Assembly (NCBI GenBank): GCA_964450185.1
Contig: CAYVCL010000017.1
Coordinates: 1 to 41,006, forward strand
DNA: 41,006 nucleotides
Source of the DNA: RUG11237 sp964450185
GTDB lineage: Bacteria > Bacillota > Clostridia > Lachnospirales > Lachnospiraceae
Direction: 5' to 3'
This document shows, piece by piece, positions 16,155-23,715 of the stretch. Under the pieces are notes generated by a model. The model was not told where the DNA came from, ran no database searches, and saw nothing but the letters and a program-made list of their open reading frames with translations. How positions within the stretch are numbered: the stretch's first letter is position 1; the number at the start of each line of letters is the position of its first letter. A program made the position numbers and the translations under genes.

Positions 16155-17957
16155 ATGAACTTATTGACTGCTTCAAAAATTACAAAGGCGTATACCGATA
16201 AGGTGCTGTTAGACCAGGTGGATTTCTCCATCGATGATAAGGAAAAAATAGGTGTGATTGGCATTAATGGAACCGGAAAATCGAGTCTTTTAAAACTGCT
16301 GGCAGGAAAAGACCAAGTGGATGAAGGTGAATTGATTTTAGGTAACCATGTAGTGATTAATTATCTGCCTCAAAACCCGGAGTTTCCAAAAGGTATCACC
16401 ATTTATGATTATGTGGCAGACAACAATGCGGCAGGTGGCGGCACATGGGAGGTAGAAGGCGAAAGCAAGCGTATTTTAAATATTTTGGGCTTTGATAAAT
16501 ATGACATTCCGGTAGATATTTTATCCGGAGGTCAGAAAAAGAAAGTTGCTTTAGCGGCGGCATTGTTAAAACCTTGTGATATTTTGATATTGGACGAGCC
16601 TACCAACCATTTAAATAATACCATGGTGTTGTGGCTGGAAAATTATTTAAAAGCAAGACGTGGCGCTCTTGTTATGGTTACTCATGACCGTTATTTCCTT
16701 GACCGTGTATGCAACAAGATTGTGGAAATAGACCGTGGGAAGCTGTACAGCTACCAGACGAACTTTGAAGGCTTTCTGGAATTGAAAGCCCAAAGAGAAG
16801 ACATGGAGCTTGCTACCTATAAAAAGAATAAAAATATTCTCCGCACAGAATTAGAATGGATTCGCCGAGGTGCTCAGGCACGTTCCACCAAGCAAAAAGC
16901 CAGAATTGAGCGCTTTGAGGCATTGAAAGATATCAAAGCGCCGGAAAAGACAGAGAGTGTAGAGTTATCGTCAGTATCTTCCAGACTGGGAAAAAAGACC
17001 GTAGAACTTTCCGGTATTTGCAAAGGTTATGAGGACCGCACGTTGATTCGCGATTTCTCTTACATATTTTTGCGTAATGACCGGATTGGAATAGTAGGGG
17101 AAAACGGTTGCGGAAAAAGTACGCTGATGAAAATTATCGTAGGAGAGCTGGAACCGGACGCAGGTTATGTGGAAGTGGGACCAACGGTAAAGATTGGCTA
17201 TTTTTCACAGGAAAATGAAAAACTGGACGATACCATGCGTGTGATTGACTATATTAAGGAAACTGCGGAATTTGTCCGAACTGAGGAAGGACTTGTTTCT
17301 GCTTCAAAAATGTTGGAACGTTTCCTGTTTGACAGTACATTGCAGTATTCTAAAATAGAAAAGCTTTCCGGTGGCGAAAAAAGAAGACTGTATTTGCTGA
17401 AAATCCTTATGGAAGCTCCAAACGTGCTGATATTGGATGAACCTACCAATGATTTGGATATTCAGACGTTGGGGATTTTAGAAGATTATCTGGAAAATTT
17501 CGACGGCATTGTAATTACCGTTTCCCATGACCGATATTTTCTGGATAAAATTGTAGACCGCATATTTGCGTTTGAACATGGTGTATTAAAGCAATACGAA
17601 GGCGGTTACAGTGATTATCTGGAAAAAGCAGGAAATCCTTACGAAGAAATTACCGTGAAAAAATCATCTAAGGAAGCCGCTGTAGCATACAAAGAACGTC
17701 CACGAGAAAAGAAACTGAAATTCACATACGCAGAACAGAAAGAATACGAAACCATTGAAGAAGATATAGAAAAGTTAGAAATAAGAGTAAGCGAGCTGGA
17801 GCAGGAAATTTTAAAAGCAGCTACGGATTTTGTGAAATTAAATGAACTTTCCAAGGAAAAGGAAGAAAAAGAAAACTTACTGGAAGAAAAGATGGAGCGT
17901 TATGTGTACCTGATGGAGCTGGCAGAAAAAATTGAGGCTTCGGGCGGGAAATGTTAA
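16155..17957 (+). CDS. ABC-F family ATPase (Uup-like)
   Basis: 600 residues with two ATP-binding cassettes and no membrane segment. Cassette 1 has GINGTGKSS (36-44), LSGGQKKK and LDEPTNHL. Cassette 2 has GENGCGKST (about 315), LSGGEKRR and LDEPTNDLD, with SHDRYF switch histidines in both. A basic interdomain linker (about 215-275) and a C-terminal coiled coil (about 530-595) are present. This layout is that of Uup-like ABC-F proteins, which act on ribosomes or branched DNA rather than in transport. It starts 4 nt after coaBC. It is not obviously an antibiotic-resistance ABC-F; that would need a phylogeny. Confidence 0.9.
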   Translation: MNLLTASKITKAYTDKVLLDQVDFSIDDKEKIGVIGINGTGKSSLLKLLAGKDQVDEGELILGNHVVINYLPQNPEFPKGITIYDYVADNNAAGGGTWEVEGESKRILNILGFDKYDIPVDILSGGQKKKVALAAALLKPCDILILDEPTNHLNNTMVLWLENYLKARRGALVMVTHDRYFLDRVCNKIVEIDRGKLYSYQTNFEGFLELKAQREDMELATYKKNKNILRTELEWIRRGAQARSTKQKARIERFEALKDIKAPEKTESVELSSVSSRLGKKTVELSGICKGYEDRTLIRDFSYIFLRNDRIGIVGENGCGKSTLMKIIVGELEPDAGYVEVGPTVKIGYFSQENEKLDDTMRVIDYIKETAEFVRTEEGLVSASKMLERFLFDSTLQYSKIEKLSGGEKRRLYLLKILMEAPNVLILDEPTNDLDIQTLGILEDYLENFDGIVITVSHDRYFLDKIVDRIFAFEHGVLKQYEGGYSDYLEKAGNPYEEITVKKSSKEAAVAYKERPREKKLKFTYAEQKEYETIEEDIEKLEIRVSELEQEILKAATDFVKLNELSKEKEEKENLLEEKMERYVYLMELAEKIEASGGKC

Positions 17958-18595
17958 TTGTAAACATCGGTATCTGCGACAATGTGAAAAAAGTATTAGC
18001 GACCATAGCTGAGAGCGGAGTAAAAGAACTGGTGGTTCAGCCCACATATTTGATGAAGGGGCTGCACTATCAGGAATTGCAGAAAGATATCGCAAGTTAT
18101 TCCAATACATTTGAAAATATTGTGGTTGGCGAACCGTTATTAAGCAGTGAACAAGATTTCCGGAAAGTGATAAGCACGATAACAGAAAAAACTGCAGAAT
18201 ATGATGACGGAAAGACTGCCATTTGCCTGGTAGGTCATGGCACAGAAGCAAATGCGAACCAAGTATACGCTAAGATGCAGAAAATGCTTGGGGAATCAGG
18301 ATATAGCAATTATTATATAGGAACGATAAAAGCCATGCCTACAGTGACGGATGTGCTAGAAACAATCCAAAACAAAGCCTACCAAAGAGTAATATTACAG
18401 CCATTGATGATTGCCGTTGGGAATCACACATATCATGACATTGCAGGAGAAAAAGAAGGTTCTTGGAAGAACGTTTTCAAACAGGCAGGATATGAAGTGG
18501 AATGTGTGTTGTGTGGTCTGAGTGAATTGGAAGCTGTTCAGGCACTTTTTAGAGAGCATGCACAGGATGCGGTAGAAAGATGCAAAGGGGATTAA
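17951..18595 (+). CDS. CbiK-like sirohydrochlorin cobaltochelatase, N-terminally truncated
   Basis: 214 residues against roughly 270 for CbiK. The visible part matches the family from the middle of the first half onward: VVQPTYLMKG, LVGHGTEANANQVYAKMQ (catalytic His), QPLMIAVGNHTYHDIAG (second metal-site His), GYEVECVLCGL. The first 60 or so residues, including the initial beta strand with the FGTS motif, are missing. A stop codon lies only 18 nt upstream of the ATG at 17951, so no longer start exists. The start overlaps the ABC-F stop by 7 nt and has only GGCGGG as a ribosome site. No other cobalamin gene is nearby. It may be a decaying remnant or a short variant. Confidence 0.75.
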   Translation: MLIVNIGICDNVKKVLATIAESGVKELVVQPTYLMKGLHYQELQKDIASYSNTFENIVVGEPLLSSEQDFRKVISTITEKTAEYDDGKTAICLVGHGTEANANQVYAKMQKMLGESGYSNYYIGTIKAMPTVTDVLETIQNKAYQRVILQPLMIAVGNHTYHDIAGEKEGSWKNVFKQAGYEVECVLCGLSELEAVQALFREHAQDAVERCKGD

Positions 18596-18603
18596 AGTAA
18601 AAG

Positions 18604-20499
18604 ATGGGAAAGAAAAAGAACAAATGTCCATTTTGTGACAGCAAAATGGTTTTAAATAATAACAGATATAAATGTATAAAATGTGGCTATTCAATATCCG
18701 ATAGCAGTGTGGTTTCTAACAGTAGCCTGGGGGGCAGCAGTACCACAACGGGCAGTAATACGAACTACAGTCAAAATGTAAGACGCCCCAGACAACAGAG
18801 TAGCATAGGTGGTAAAAAGGTATGGCGGATGGTAGTATCAGCCATCCTTCTCACACTTGGTCTACTTGGAGTAGCATTGGAATATATGCCGGGGCGAAGT
18901 GTGTTAAATGATTATGAGTATAATGATTACGATGACATGGCAAGTGACTGGAGCGATGAATATGACACAGAAAAAGGACGGGACAGTTATCTGCCTGAAT
19001 CAGAACTTTTCCGGAAATTCGTTTCCGAAGTATTTCAAAAAGATTATACAAAGGTATCGAAAAAAGAATATGCAAGCATTACAAGTATTTGCCTGAATGA
19101 TGACTATAATATTAGCTATAGCATTGACGATGGTGAAGAAAAAGTAATTTATTTTGGAGAATATCTCAGTGAAGATATGGAAGATTTGCAATGCTTTCCG
19201 AACTTGAAAAAAATAGATATATCAAATGGTTCTTACAGCGTGCACGGGGATTGGTTGAATAAATTGATATATTTAGAAGAAATTGCCACCAGAGAATCAC
19301 CGGCATCCCTTGCAGAGTGGATTGATAATAAAGAAAACATTCGAAGCATTACTGTTGGCTATGACTTCCTGACAAGTTCTTTGGAAGGAATAGAAGAATT
19401 TACCAATTTGGAAGCTCTTTATGTGGAAACAGACCAGATTGAAGATGTAAGCTGTTTAAGTAGTCTGGAACATCTGGAAACACTGGTGATTGAAGATGGA
19501 AACATGATAGATAATTTCGGAACACTGGCATCCTTAAAAAATCTTAAAAAGCTTTCCATTACAGCAAAAGGCTTGAAAAATATAGATTTTATGGATGACA
19601 TGGCTCAACTGGAAGATGTGACAATCTGCGAAAGTTCCATAAAAAGCATAGAGCCGTTAAGAAGTCATAAGGATAAATTAAAACAGTTAACTTTAATGGA
19701 AAACTATGATGTGACAGATTACAGTCTGATAGATGAATTTACAGGGCTGGAAGAAGCTTCTATCGGATTTAGTTACGATGATACGTTGCCAACCTTTGCA
19801 GGAATGACAAATATGAAAAAACTCCATGTACATGGTGCAAGGGAGATTACTTTTATAGGAAATGCTGTGAATGTAACAGAACTTACCCTTTCCTATAGCG
19901 AATTGAATGATTTAACGCCCTTAAATCAGTTGAAGAATTTAAAAATATTACATATAAATGATGCAAGAAGCTATACAAAATCCTTGTCATCATTAATGCA
20001 GCTTACAGGACTGGAGATTCTGGATATCAGCAAAACACATATATTTGGCTATGTAGAGGAATTGTTATCTTTGCCAAATTTACAGGAATTTTATATGGAT
20101 GAATGTTATGTGGCTTTTGATTTTAACAAATTAACCGGCAATGAAAATTTAAAAATATTAAGTATGAATGCGGTAGATTTGTGTGATTACGGGCCGGAAT
20201 ACGATCCGAACCACTACTATGCAAATGGGGAAGAAACGAAGATTAATATTTCCGATTATGCACAAGCGTTTCAAAAGTTCCCTAATTTAACAGGACTTTA
20301 CTTACGGGATACTGAACTGGAAAATGTTGAATTTGCAAGAGGACTTTCAAAACTGGAAATGCTGGATATTTCAGATAATTATATTTCCAGCGTGGCACCA
20401 CTGACCGAACTGGAAAATTTAAATGTGCTGTGGTGCGAAGATAATGATATCACAGATTTGGACGAACTTGGAGAAACTGTGAAAATCATACAAGAATAA
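18604..20499 (+). CDS. Membrane protein: zinc ribbon, one TM segment, extracellular leucine-rich repeats
   Basis: 631 residues. Residues 8-27 form a zinc ribbon with two C-x2-C knuckles (Cys 8, 11, 24, 27). A Ser/Thr/Gly/Asn-rich linker follows, then a single TM helix (about 73-94) preceded by Lys and Arg, which places the N-terminus inside. An acidic Tyr/Asp linker (about 100-125) leads to about ten irregular SDS22-like leucine-rich repeats from residue 185 to the end (for example LEALYVETDQIEDVSCL and LEMLDISDNYISSVAPL). No sortase signal or cleavable signal peptide is present. Extracellular LRRs usually bind proteins or glycans; the partner is unknown. It lies 8 nt after the CbiK-like gene and is the last gene before the rpsB promoter. 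Confidence 0.8.
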   Translation: MGKKKNKCPFCDSKMVLNNNRYKCIKCGYSISDSSVVSNSSLGGSSTTTGSNTNYSQNVRRPRQQSSIGGKKVWRMVVSAILLTLGLLGVALEYMPGRSVLNDYEYNDYDDMASDWSDEYDTEKGRDSYLPESELFRKFVSEVFQKDYTKVSKKEYASITSICLNDDYNISYSIDDGEEKVIYFGEYLSEDMEDLQCFPNLKKIDISNGSYSVHGDWLNKLIYLEEIATRESPASLAEWIDNKENIRSITVGYDFLTSSLEGIEEFTNLEALYVETDQIEDVSCLSSLEHLETLVIEDGNMIDNFGTLASLKNLKKLSITAKGLKNIDFMDDMAQLEDVTICESSIKSIEPLRSHKDKLKQLTLMENYDVTDYSLIDEFTGLEEASIGFSYDDTLPTFAGMTNMKKLHVHGAREITFIGNAVNVTELTLSYSELNDLTPLNQLKNLKILHINDARSYTKSLSSLMQLTGLEILDISKTHIFGYVEELLSLPNLQEFYMDECYVAFDFNKLTGNENLKILSMNAVDLCDYGPEYDPNHYYANGEETKINISDYAQAFQKFPNLTGLYLRDTELENVEFARGLSKLEMLDISDNYISSVAPLTELENLNVLWCEDNDITDLDELGETVKIIQE

Positions 20500-20515
20500 A
20501 AAGTATGAAATTCGG

Positions 20516-20544
20516 TTGCATTTATAAAAATCTTATGATATAAT
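20516..20544 (+). promoter_or_regulatory. Promoter of rpsB-tsf
   Basis: TTGCAT (20516-20521), a 17-nt spacer and a perfect TATAAT (20539-20544). The start near 20551 leaves a leader of about 100 nt. Confidence 0.85.
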
Positions 20545-20562
20545 ATGCGAGGCAAAAAAACA

Positions 20563-20624
20563 CATGTGTGGATTTCAGACTGGTGCCTGCATGCAGGTGG
20601 TCTGTTGGTAATCGGAAGCACATG
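20563..20624 (+). ncRNA. Structured mRNA leader of rpsB (candidate S2 autoregulatory site)
   Basis: CATGTG (20563-20568) pairs with CACATG (20619-20624). Within it CAGAC (20576-20580) pairs with GTCTG (20600-20604), enclosing the palindrome CCTGCATGCAGG (20586-20597). The internal loops between the helices could be a protein site. Autogenous control by S2 through the rpsB leader is known in other bacteria. No match to a described leader class was tested. Confidence 0.5.
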
Positions 20625-20653
20625 AACGAAAACAACCAAATGGAGGAAAGAAA

Positions 20654-21382
20654 ATGAGCGTTATTTCAATGAAACAGTTACTTGAAGCAGGTGTACATTT
20701 TGGACATCAGACAAGAAGATGGAACCCTAAGATGGCAGAATACATCTACACAGAAAGAAATGGTATTTATATCATCGACTTACAGAAATCTGTAGGTAAA
20801 GTAGATGAAGCTTACAAAGCAATCGCTGACATCGCAGCAGATGGTGGTACAATTCTTTTCGTTGGTACAAAGAAGCAGGCTCAGGATGCTATCAAAACAG
20901 AAGCAGAACGTTGCGGAATGTACTATGTAAATGAAAGATGGTTAGGAGGTATGTTAACAAACTTCAAAACTATCCAGCAGAGATGTGCAAAATTAAAAGA
21001 AATCGAAACAATGATGGAAGATGGAACAGCAGATGTTCTTCCAAAGAAAGAAGTTATTGAATTAAAGAAAGAACTTGCTAAATTGGAAAAGAACCTTGGC
21101 GGTATCAAGAACATGAAGAAACTTCCAGATGCTATCTTTGTAGTAGATCCAAAGAAAGAAAGAATCTGTATTCAGGAAGCACATACATTAGGTATTCCGT
21201 TAATCGGTATCGCAGATACAAACTGTGATCCAGAAGAATTAGATTATGTAATCCCAGGTAACGATGATGCAATCCGTGCAGTTAAACTTATCGTTTCTAA
21301 GATGGCAGATGCTGTTATCGAAGCTAACCAGGGAGAACAGCTTGCTACAGAAGAAGTTGCAGAAGAAGCAGTAGCAGAATAA
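20654..21382 (+). CDS. rpsB: 30S ribosomal protein S2
   Basis: 242 residues. Signature segments are MKQLLEAGVHFGHQTRRWNPKM, YTERNGIYIIDLQKS, NERWLGGMLTNF and GIADTNCDPEELDYVIPGNDDA. It is a component of the small subunit, and GGAGG precedes the ATG. The Glu/Ala-rich tail (EEVAEEAVAE) is common in the family. It is followed after 29 nt by tsf, the universal arrangement. Confidence 0.99.
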   Translation: MSVISMKQLLEAGVHFGHQTRRWNPKMAEYIYTERNGIYIIDLQKSVGKVDEAYKAIADIAADGGTILFVGTKKQAQDAIKTEAERCGMYYVNERWLGGMLTNFKTIQQRCAKLKEIETMMEDGTADVLPKKEVIELKKELAKLEKNLGGIKNMKKLPDAIFVVDPKKERICIQEAHTLGIPLIGIADTNCDPEELDYVIPGNDDAIRAVKLIVSKMADAVIEANQGEQLATEEVAEEAVAE

Positions 21383-21411
21383 TTACATTACTGAAAACGG
21401 AGGAATAAAAA

Positions 21412-22341
21412 ATGGCTATCACAGCAGCAATGGTAAAAGAATTAAGAGAAATGACTGGCGCAGGTATGATGGATTGTAAGAAAGCTTTGACTGCAACAGA
21501 AGGTGATATCGAAAAAGCAGTTGAATTCTTACGCGAAAAAGGACTTGCTACAGCACAGAAAAAAGCCGGAAGAGTAGCAGCAGAAGGTCTTGTTGCAACA
21601 ACTCTTACAGAAGATGCAAAGAAAGCAGTAGTTGTAGAAGTTAATGCAGAAACAGACTTCGTTGCAATGAACGAAAAATTCCAGAACTATGTTGCAGAAG
21701 TTGCAGCACAGGCTTTAAATACAACAGCAACAGATATCGAAGCATTCTTAGCTGAGCCATGGGCATTAGATACAAGCAAGACTGTAAATGAAGCTTTAGC
21801 AGCACAGATTGCTGTTATCGGTGAAAATATGAACATCAGAAGATTCGAACAGGTTACAGAAGAAAACGGTTTCGTTGCTTCTTACATCCATGCAGGTGGA
21901 AAGATTGGTGTTTTAGTAGATGTTGAAACAGATGTTGTAAATGATGACATCAAAGAAATGGCTAGAAACGTAGCTATGCAGGCAGCTGCTTTAAAACCAC
22001 TTTACACAAGCAGAGATGAAGTAGATGCTGATTACATCGAAAAAGAAAAAGAAATCTTAAGAACACAGGCTAAGAACGAAAAACCAGACGCTAACGATAA
22101 GATTATCGACGGTATGGTTATGGGACGTATCAACAAAGAATTAAAAGAAATCTGTCTTTTAGATCAGGTATACGTGAAAGCTGAAGATGGAAAGCAGACT
22201 GTAAGCAAATATGTGGAAGAAGTAGCAAAAGCTAACAACGCTAAGATTACAATCAAGAAATTCGTTCGTTTTGAAACAGGCGAAGGAATTGAAAAAGTAG
22301 AAACAGACTTTGCTGCAGAAGTTGCTGCACAGTTAGGCTAA
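21412..22341 (+). CDS. tsf: Elongation factor Ts
   Basis: 309 residues. The N-terminal UBA-like module MVKELREMTGAGMMDCKKAL and the EF-Tu nucleotide-exchange core (VEVNAETDFVAMNEKF, the TDF motif) are present, as is the dimer region ending KFVRFETGEGIEK. EF-Ts reloads EF-Tu with GTP. GGAGG precedes the ATG; a strong terminator follows. Confidence 0.99.
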   Translation: MAITAAMVKELREMTGAGMMDCKKALTATEGDIEKAVEFLREKGLATAQKKAGRVAAEGLVATTLTEDAKKAVVVEVNAETDFVAMNEKFQNYVAEVAAQALNTTATDIEAFLAEPWALDTSKTVNEALAAQIAVIGENMNIRRFEQVTEENGFVASYIHAGGKIGVLVDVETDVVNDDIKEMARNVAMQAAALKPLYTSRDEVDADYIEKEKEILRTQAKNEKPDANDKIIDGMVMGRINKELKEICLLDQVYVKAEDGKQTVSKYVEEVAKANNAKITIKKFVRFETGEGIEKVETDFAAEVAAQLG

Positions 22342-22395
22342 TTAGCAAAATAAATAGAAATGCATACTGTCTACGTTAAGACGGTTGCACTTTTG

Positions 22396-22445
22396 AAAAG
22401 TCCTTGGTATTGTCGACTTGTCGACGATTTCAAGGGCTTTTCTAT
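22396..22445 (+). terminator. Intrinsic terminator after tsf
   Basis: An 11-bp outer stem (22396-22406 with 22431-22441, one G-U) continues through an imperfect middle to GTCGA/TCGAC closing a CTTG loop (22412-22425). The right arm ends in TTTT followed by CT. Confidence 0.85.
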
Positions 22446-22454
22446 AGGTATTAT

Positions 22455-22595
22455 ATGGAAAAGAAAAGACATCTATATAGAGGAAAGAAAAACTTAGATT
22501 ACGAAAATGCCTTTAGTGACAAGAAAGAGAGTCAGAAGAAAATAAAGGAACATATGCGAAAAGTAAAAGAAAGTTTGACGAAAGAAAATATTTGA
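22455..22595 (+). CDS. Possible small Lys/Glu-rich protein (doubtful)
   Basis: 46 codons from ATG 22455, just after the tsf terminator. The product is highly charged, probably helical, ending KEHMRKVKESLTKENI. The ribosome-binding site is poor (AGGT only), and no promoter was seen between the terminator and the ATG. The composition looks like real coding sequence of this genome, but with no recognised relative it may be chance. Confidence 0.3.
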   Translation: MEKKRHLYRGKKNLDYENAFSDKKESQKKIKEHMRKVKESLTKENI

Positions 22596-22661
22596 AAAAT
22601 TAATACTGTACGAATAACTGAAAATATGTTATTATATAGCATGGTACTTCGTGTTTAAAGG

Positions 22662-22694
22662 GATAAGGATAATCAGGATTTGATTATCCTTATC
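22662..22694 (+). promoter_or_regulatory. Perfect 14-bp hairpin before the deacetylase gene
   Basis: GATAAGGATAATCA (22662-22675) and its exact complement (22681-22694) flank the loop GGATT; TTTAAG follows. It ends 40 nt before the deacetylase start. It could be a weak terminator for upstream transcription, a 5' stability hairpin or, as DNA, an operator. Its AT-rich stem and short T run make a strong terminator unlikely. Confidence 0.55.
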
Positions 22695-22734
22695 TTTAAG
22701 AGGTCAGAAAGAAAAGTCTATAACGGAGAGTAGG

Positions 22735-23691
22735 ATGGAACAGATTAATGACAAAAACGAAGAATTAGAAAGAAGAAAAAAGCGTGTAAAAAATATAAAA
22801 CACGCAATTATAATTACCTTGATAAGTGTAATACTAATTCCTATCATTATGTGTATCTGCCTGTTGTTTAAGGTAAGTACCATGCAAAAGCAGATTGACC
22901 AGTTATACGAAATGCGGGAAAATATAAAAAAGGAAGAACAGTTGGCTCAGGAAGAAGCGGAAAAAAGAGAACAAATTGAAGCGGAAATTCTTGCCAGCAG
23001 ACTTCCGGAAACTACAGAAACAGAGGATACTTCTGAACCGGAAGGTGATGGAAGAAAAAAGGTGTATCTTACATTTGATGATGGACCTAGCACCGGAACA
23101 GAAGAAATTCTTGCAATTTTGCGACAGTATAATGTAAAAGCAACATTTTTTGTGGTTGGAAAAGAAGATAATTATTCCATGGAGATGTATAAGAAAATTG
23201 TGGAAGAGGGGCATACATTAGGAATGCATTCTTATTCCCATCAGTATAGTACGATATATCAGTCTGTGGAAGATTTTTCCAAAGACATTGAAAGACTGGA
23301 AGCACTGTTGAAAAAAGCAACAGGGGAAGATGTCAAATTGTTTCGTTTTCCGGGAGGAAGTAGCAATTTGGTTAGCAATATTGGTATGCAGGAATTTATT
23401 AAATACTTAAATGATGAAGGAATTACATACTTTGACTGGAATGTTTCCAGTGGAGATGCCACAAGCAAGTCTTTGGAGCCGGAAGCACTGGTTCAGAATG
23501 TGGTTCAGGATGTGGGGATATATAAAAATTCAGTGGTCCTGATGCACGATGCCATAGACAAGCCAAACACGGTAGAGGCACTTCCAATGCTGTTAGAGGA
23601 GTTAAAGAAAATGGATGTGGATATTCTTCCAATCACAGAAGATGTAAAACCGATACAGCATATCAAAGCAGATGAGTTGGAAAACAATTAA
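22735..23691 (+). CDS. Membrane-anchored polysaccharide deacetylase (NodB family)
   Basis: 318 residues. A basic N-terminus leads into one TM helix (about 22-45), a Glu-rich coiled-coil stalk (about 50-85) and an extracytoplasmic NodB domain. Catalytic motifs are complete: TFDDGPS (about 111-117, base Asp and metal Asp), HSYSH (about 164-168, metal His pair), RFPGGSSN, DWNVSSGDA and VVLMHD. Such enzymes remove N-acetyl groups from GlcNAc or MurNAc in peptidoglycan or related glycans, which commonly gives lysozyme resistance; the substrate is inferred. GGAGAG precedes the start. It lies 24 nt upstream of the bactofilin gene, a pairing that suggests a shared cell-wall task. Confidence 0.9.
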   Translation: MEQINDKNEELERRKKRVKNIKHAIIITLISVILIPIIMCICLLFKVSTMQKQIDQLYEMRENIKKEEQLAQEEAEKREQIEAEILASRLPETTETEDTSEPEGDGRKKVYLTFDDGPSTGTEEILAILRQYNVKATFFVVGKEDNYSMEMYKKIVEEGHTLGMHSYSHQYSTIYQSVEDFSKDIERLEALLKKATGEDVKLFRFPGGSSNLVSNIGMQEFIKYLNDEGITYFDWNVSSGDATSKSLEPEALVQNVVQDVGIYKNSVVLMHDAIDKPNTVEALPMLLEELKKMDVDILPITEDVKPIQHIKADELENN

Positions 23692-23715
23692 AAGGGAGAG
23701 AATGGAGGAATACAG

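Larger units (their letters stand above)
22342..22734. other. 393-nt stretch between tsf and the deacetylase gene
   Basis: It contains the tsf terminator (22396-22445), one doubtful 46-codon frame (22455-22595) and a perfect 14-bp hairpin (22662-22694). Between them the sequence is AT-rich. A TATTAT at 22630-22635 could be a -10 box for the deacetylase gene but has only a weak -35. Confidence 0.6.
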
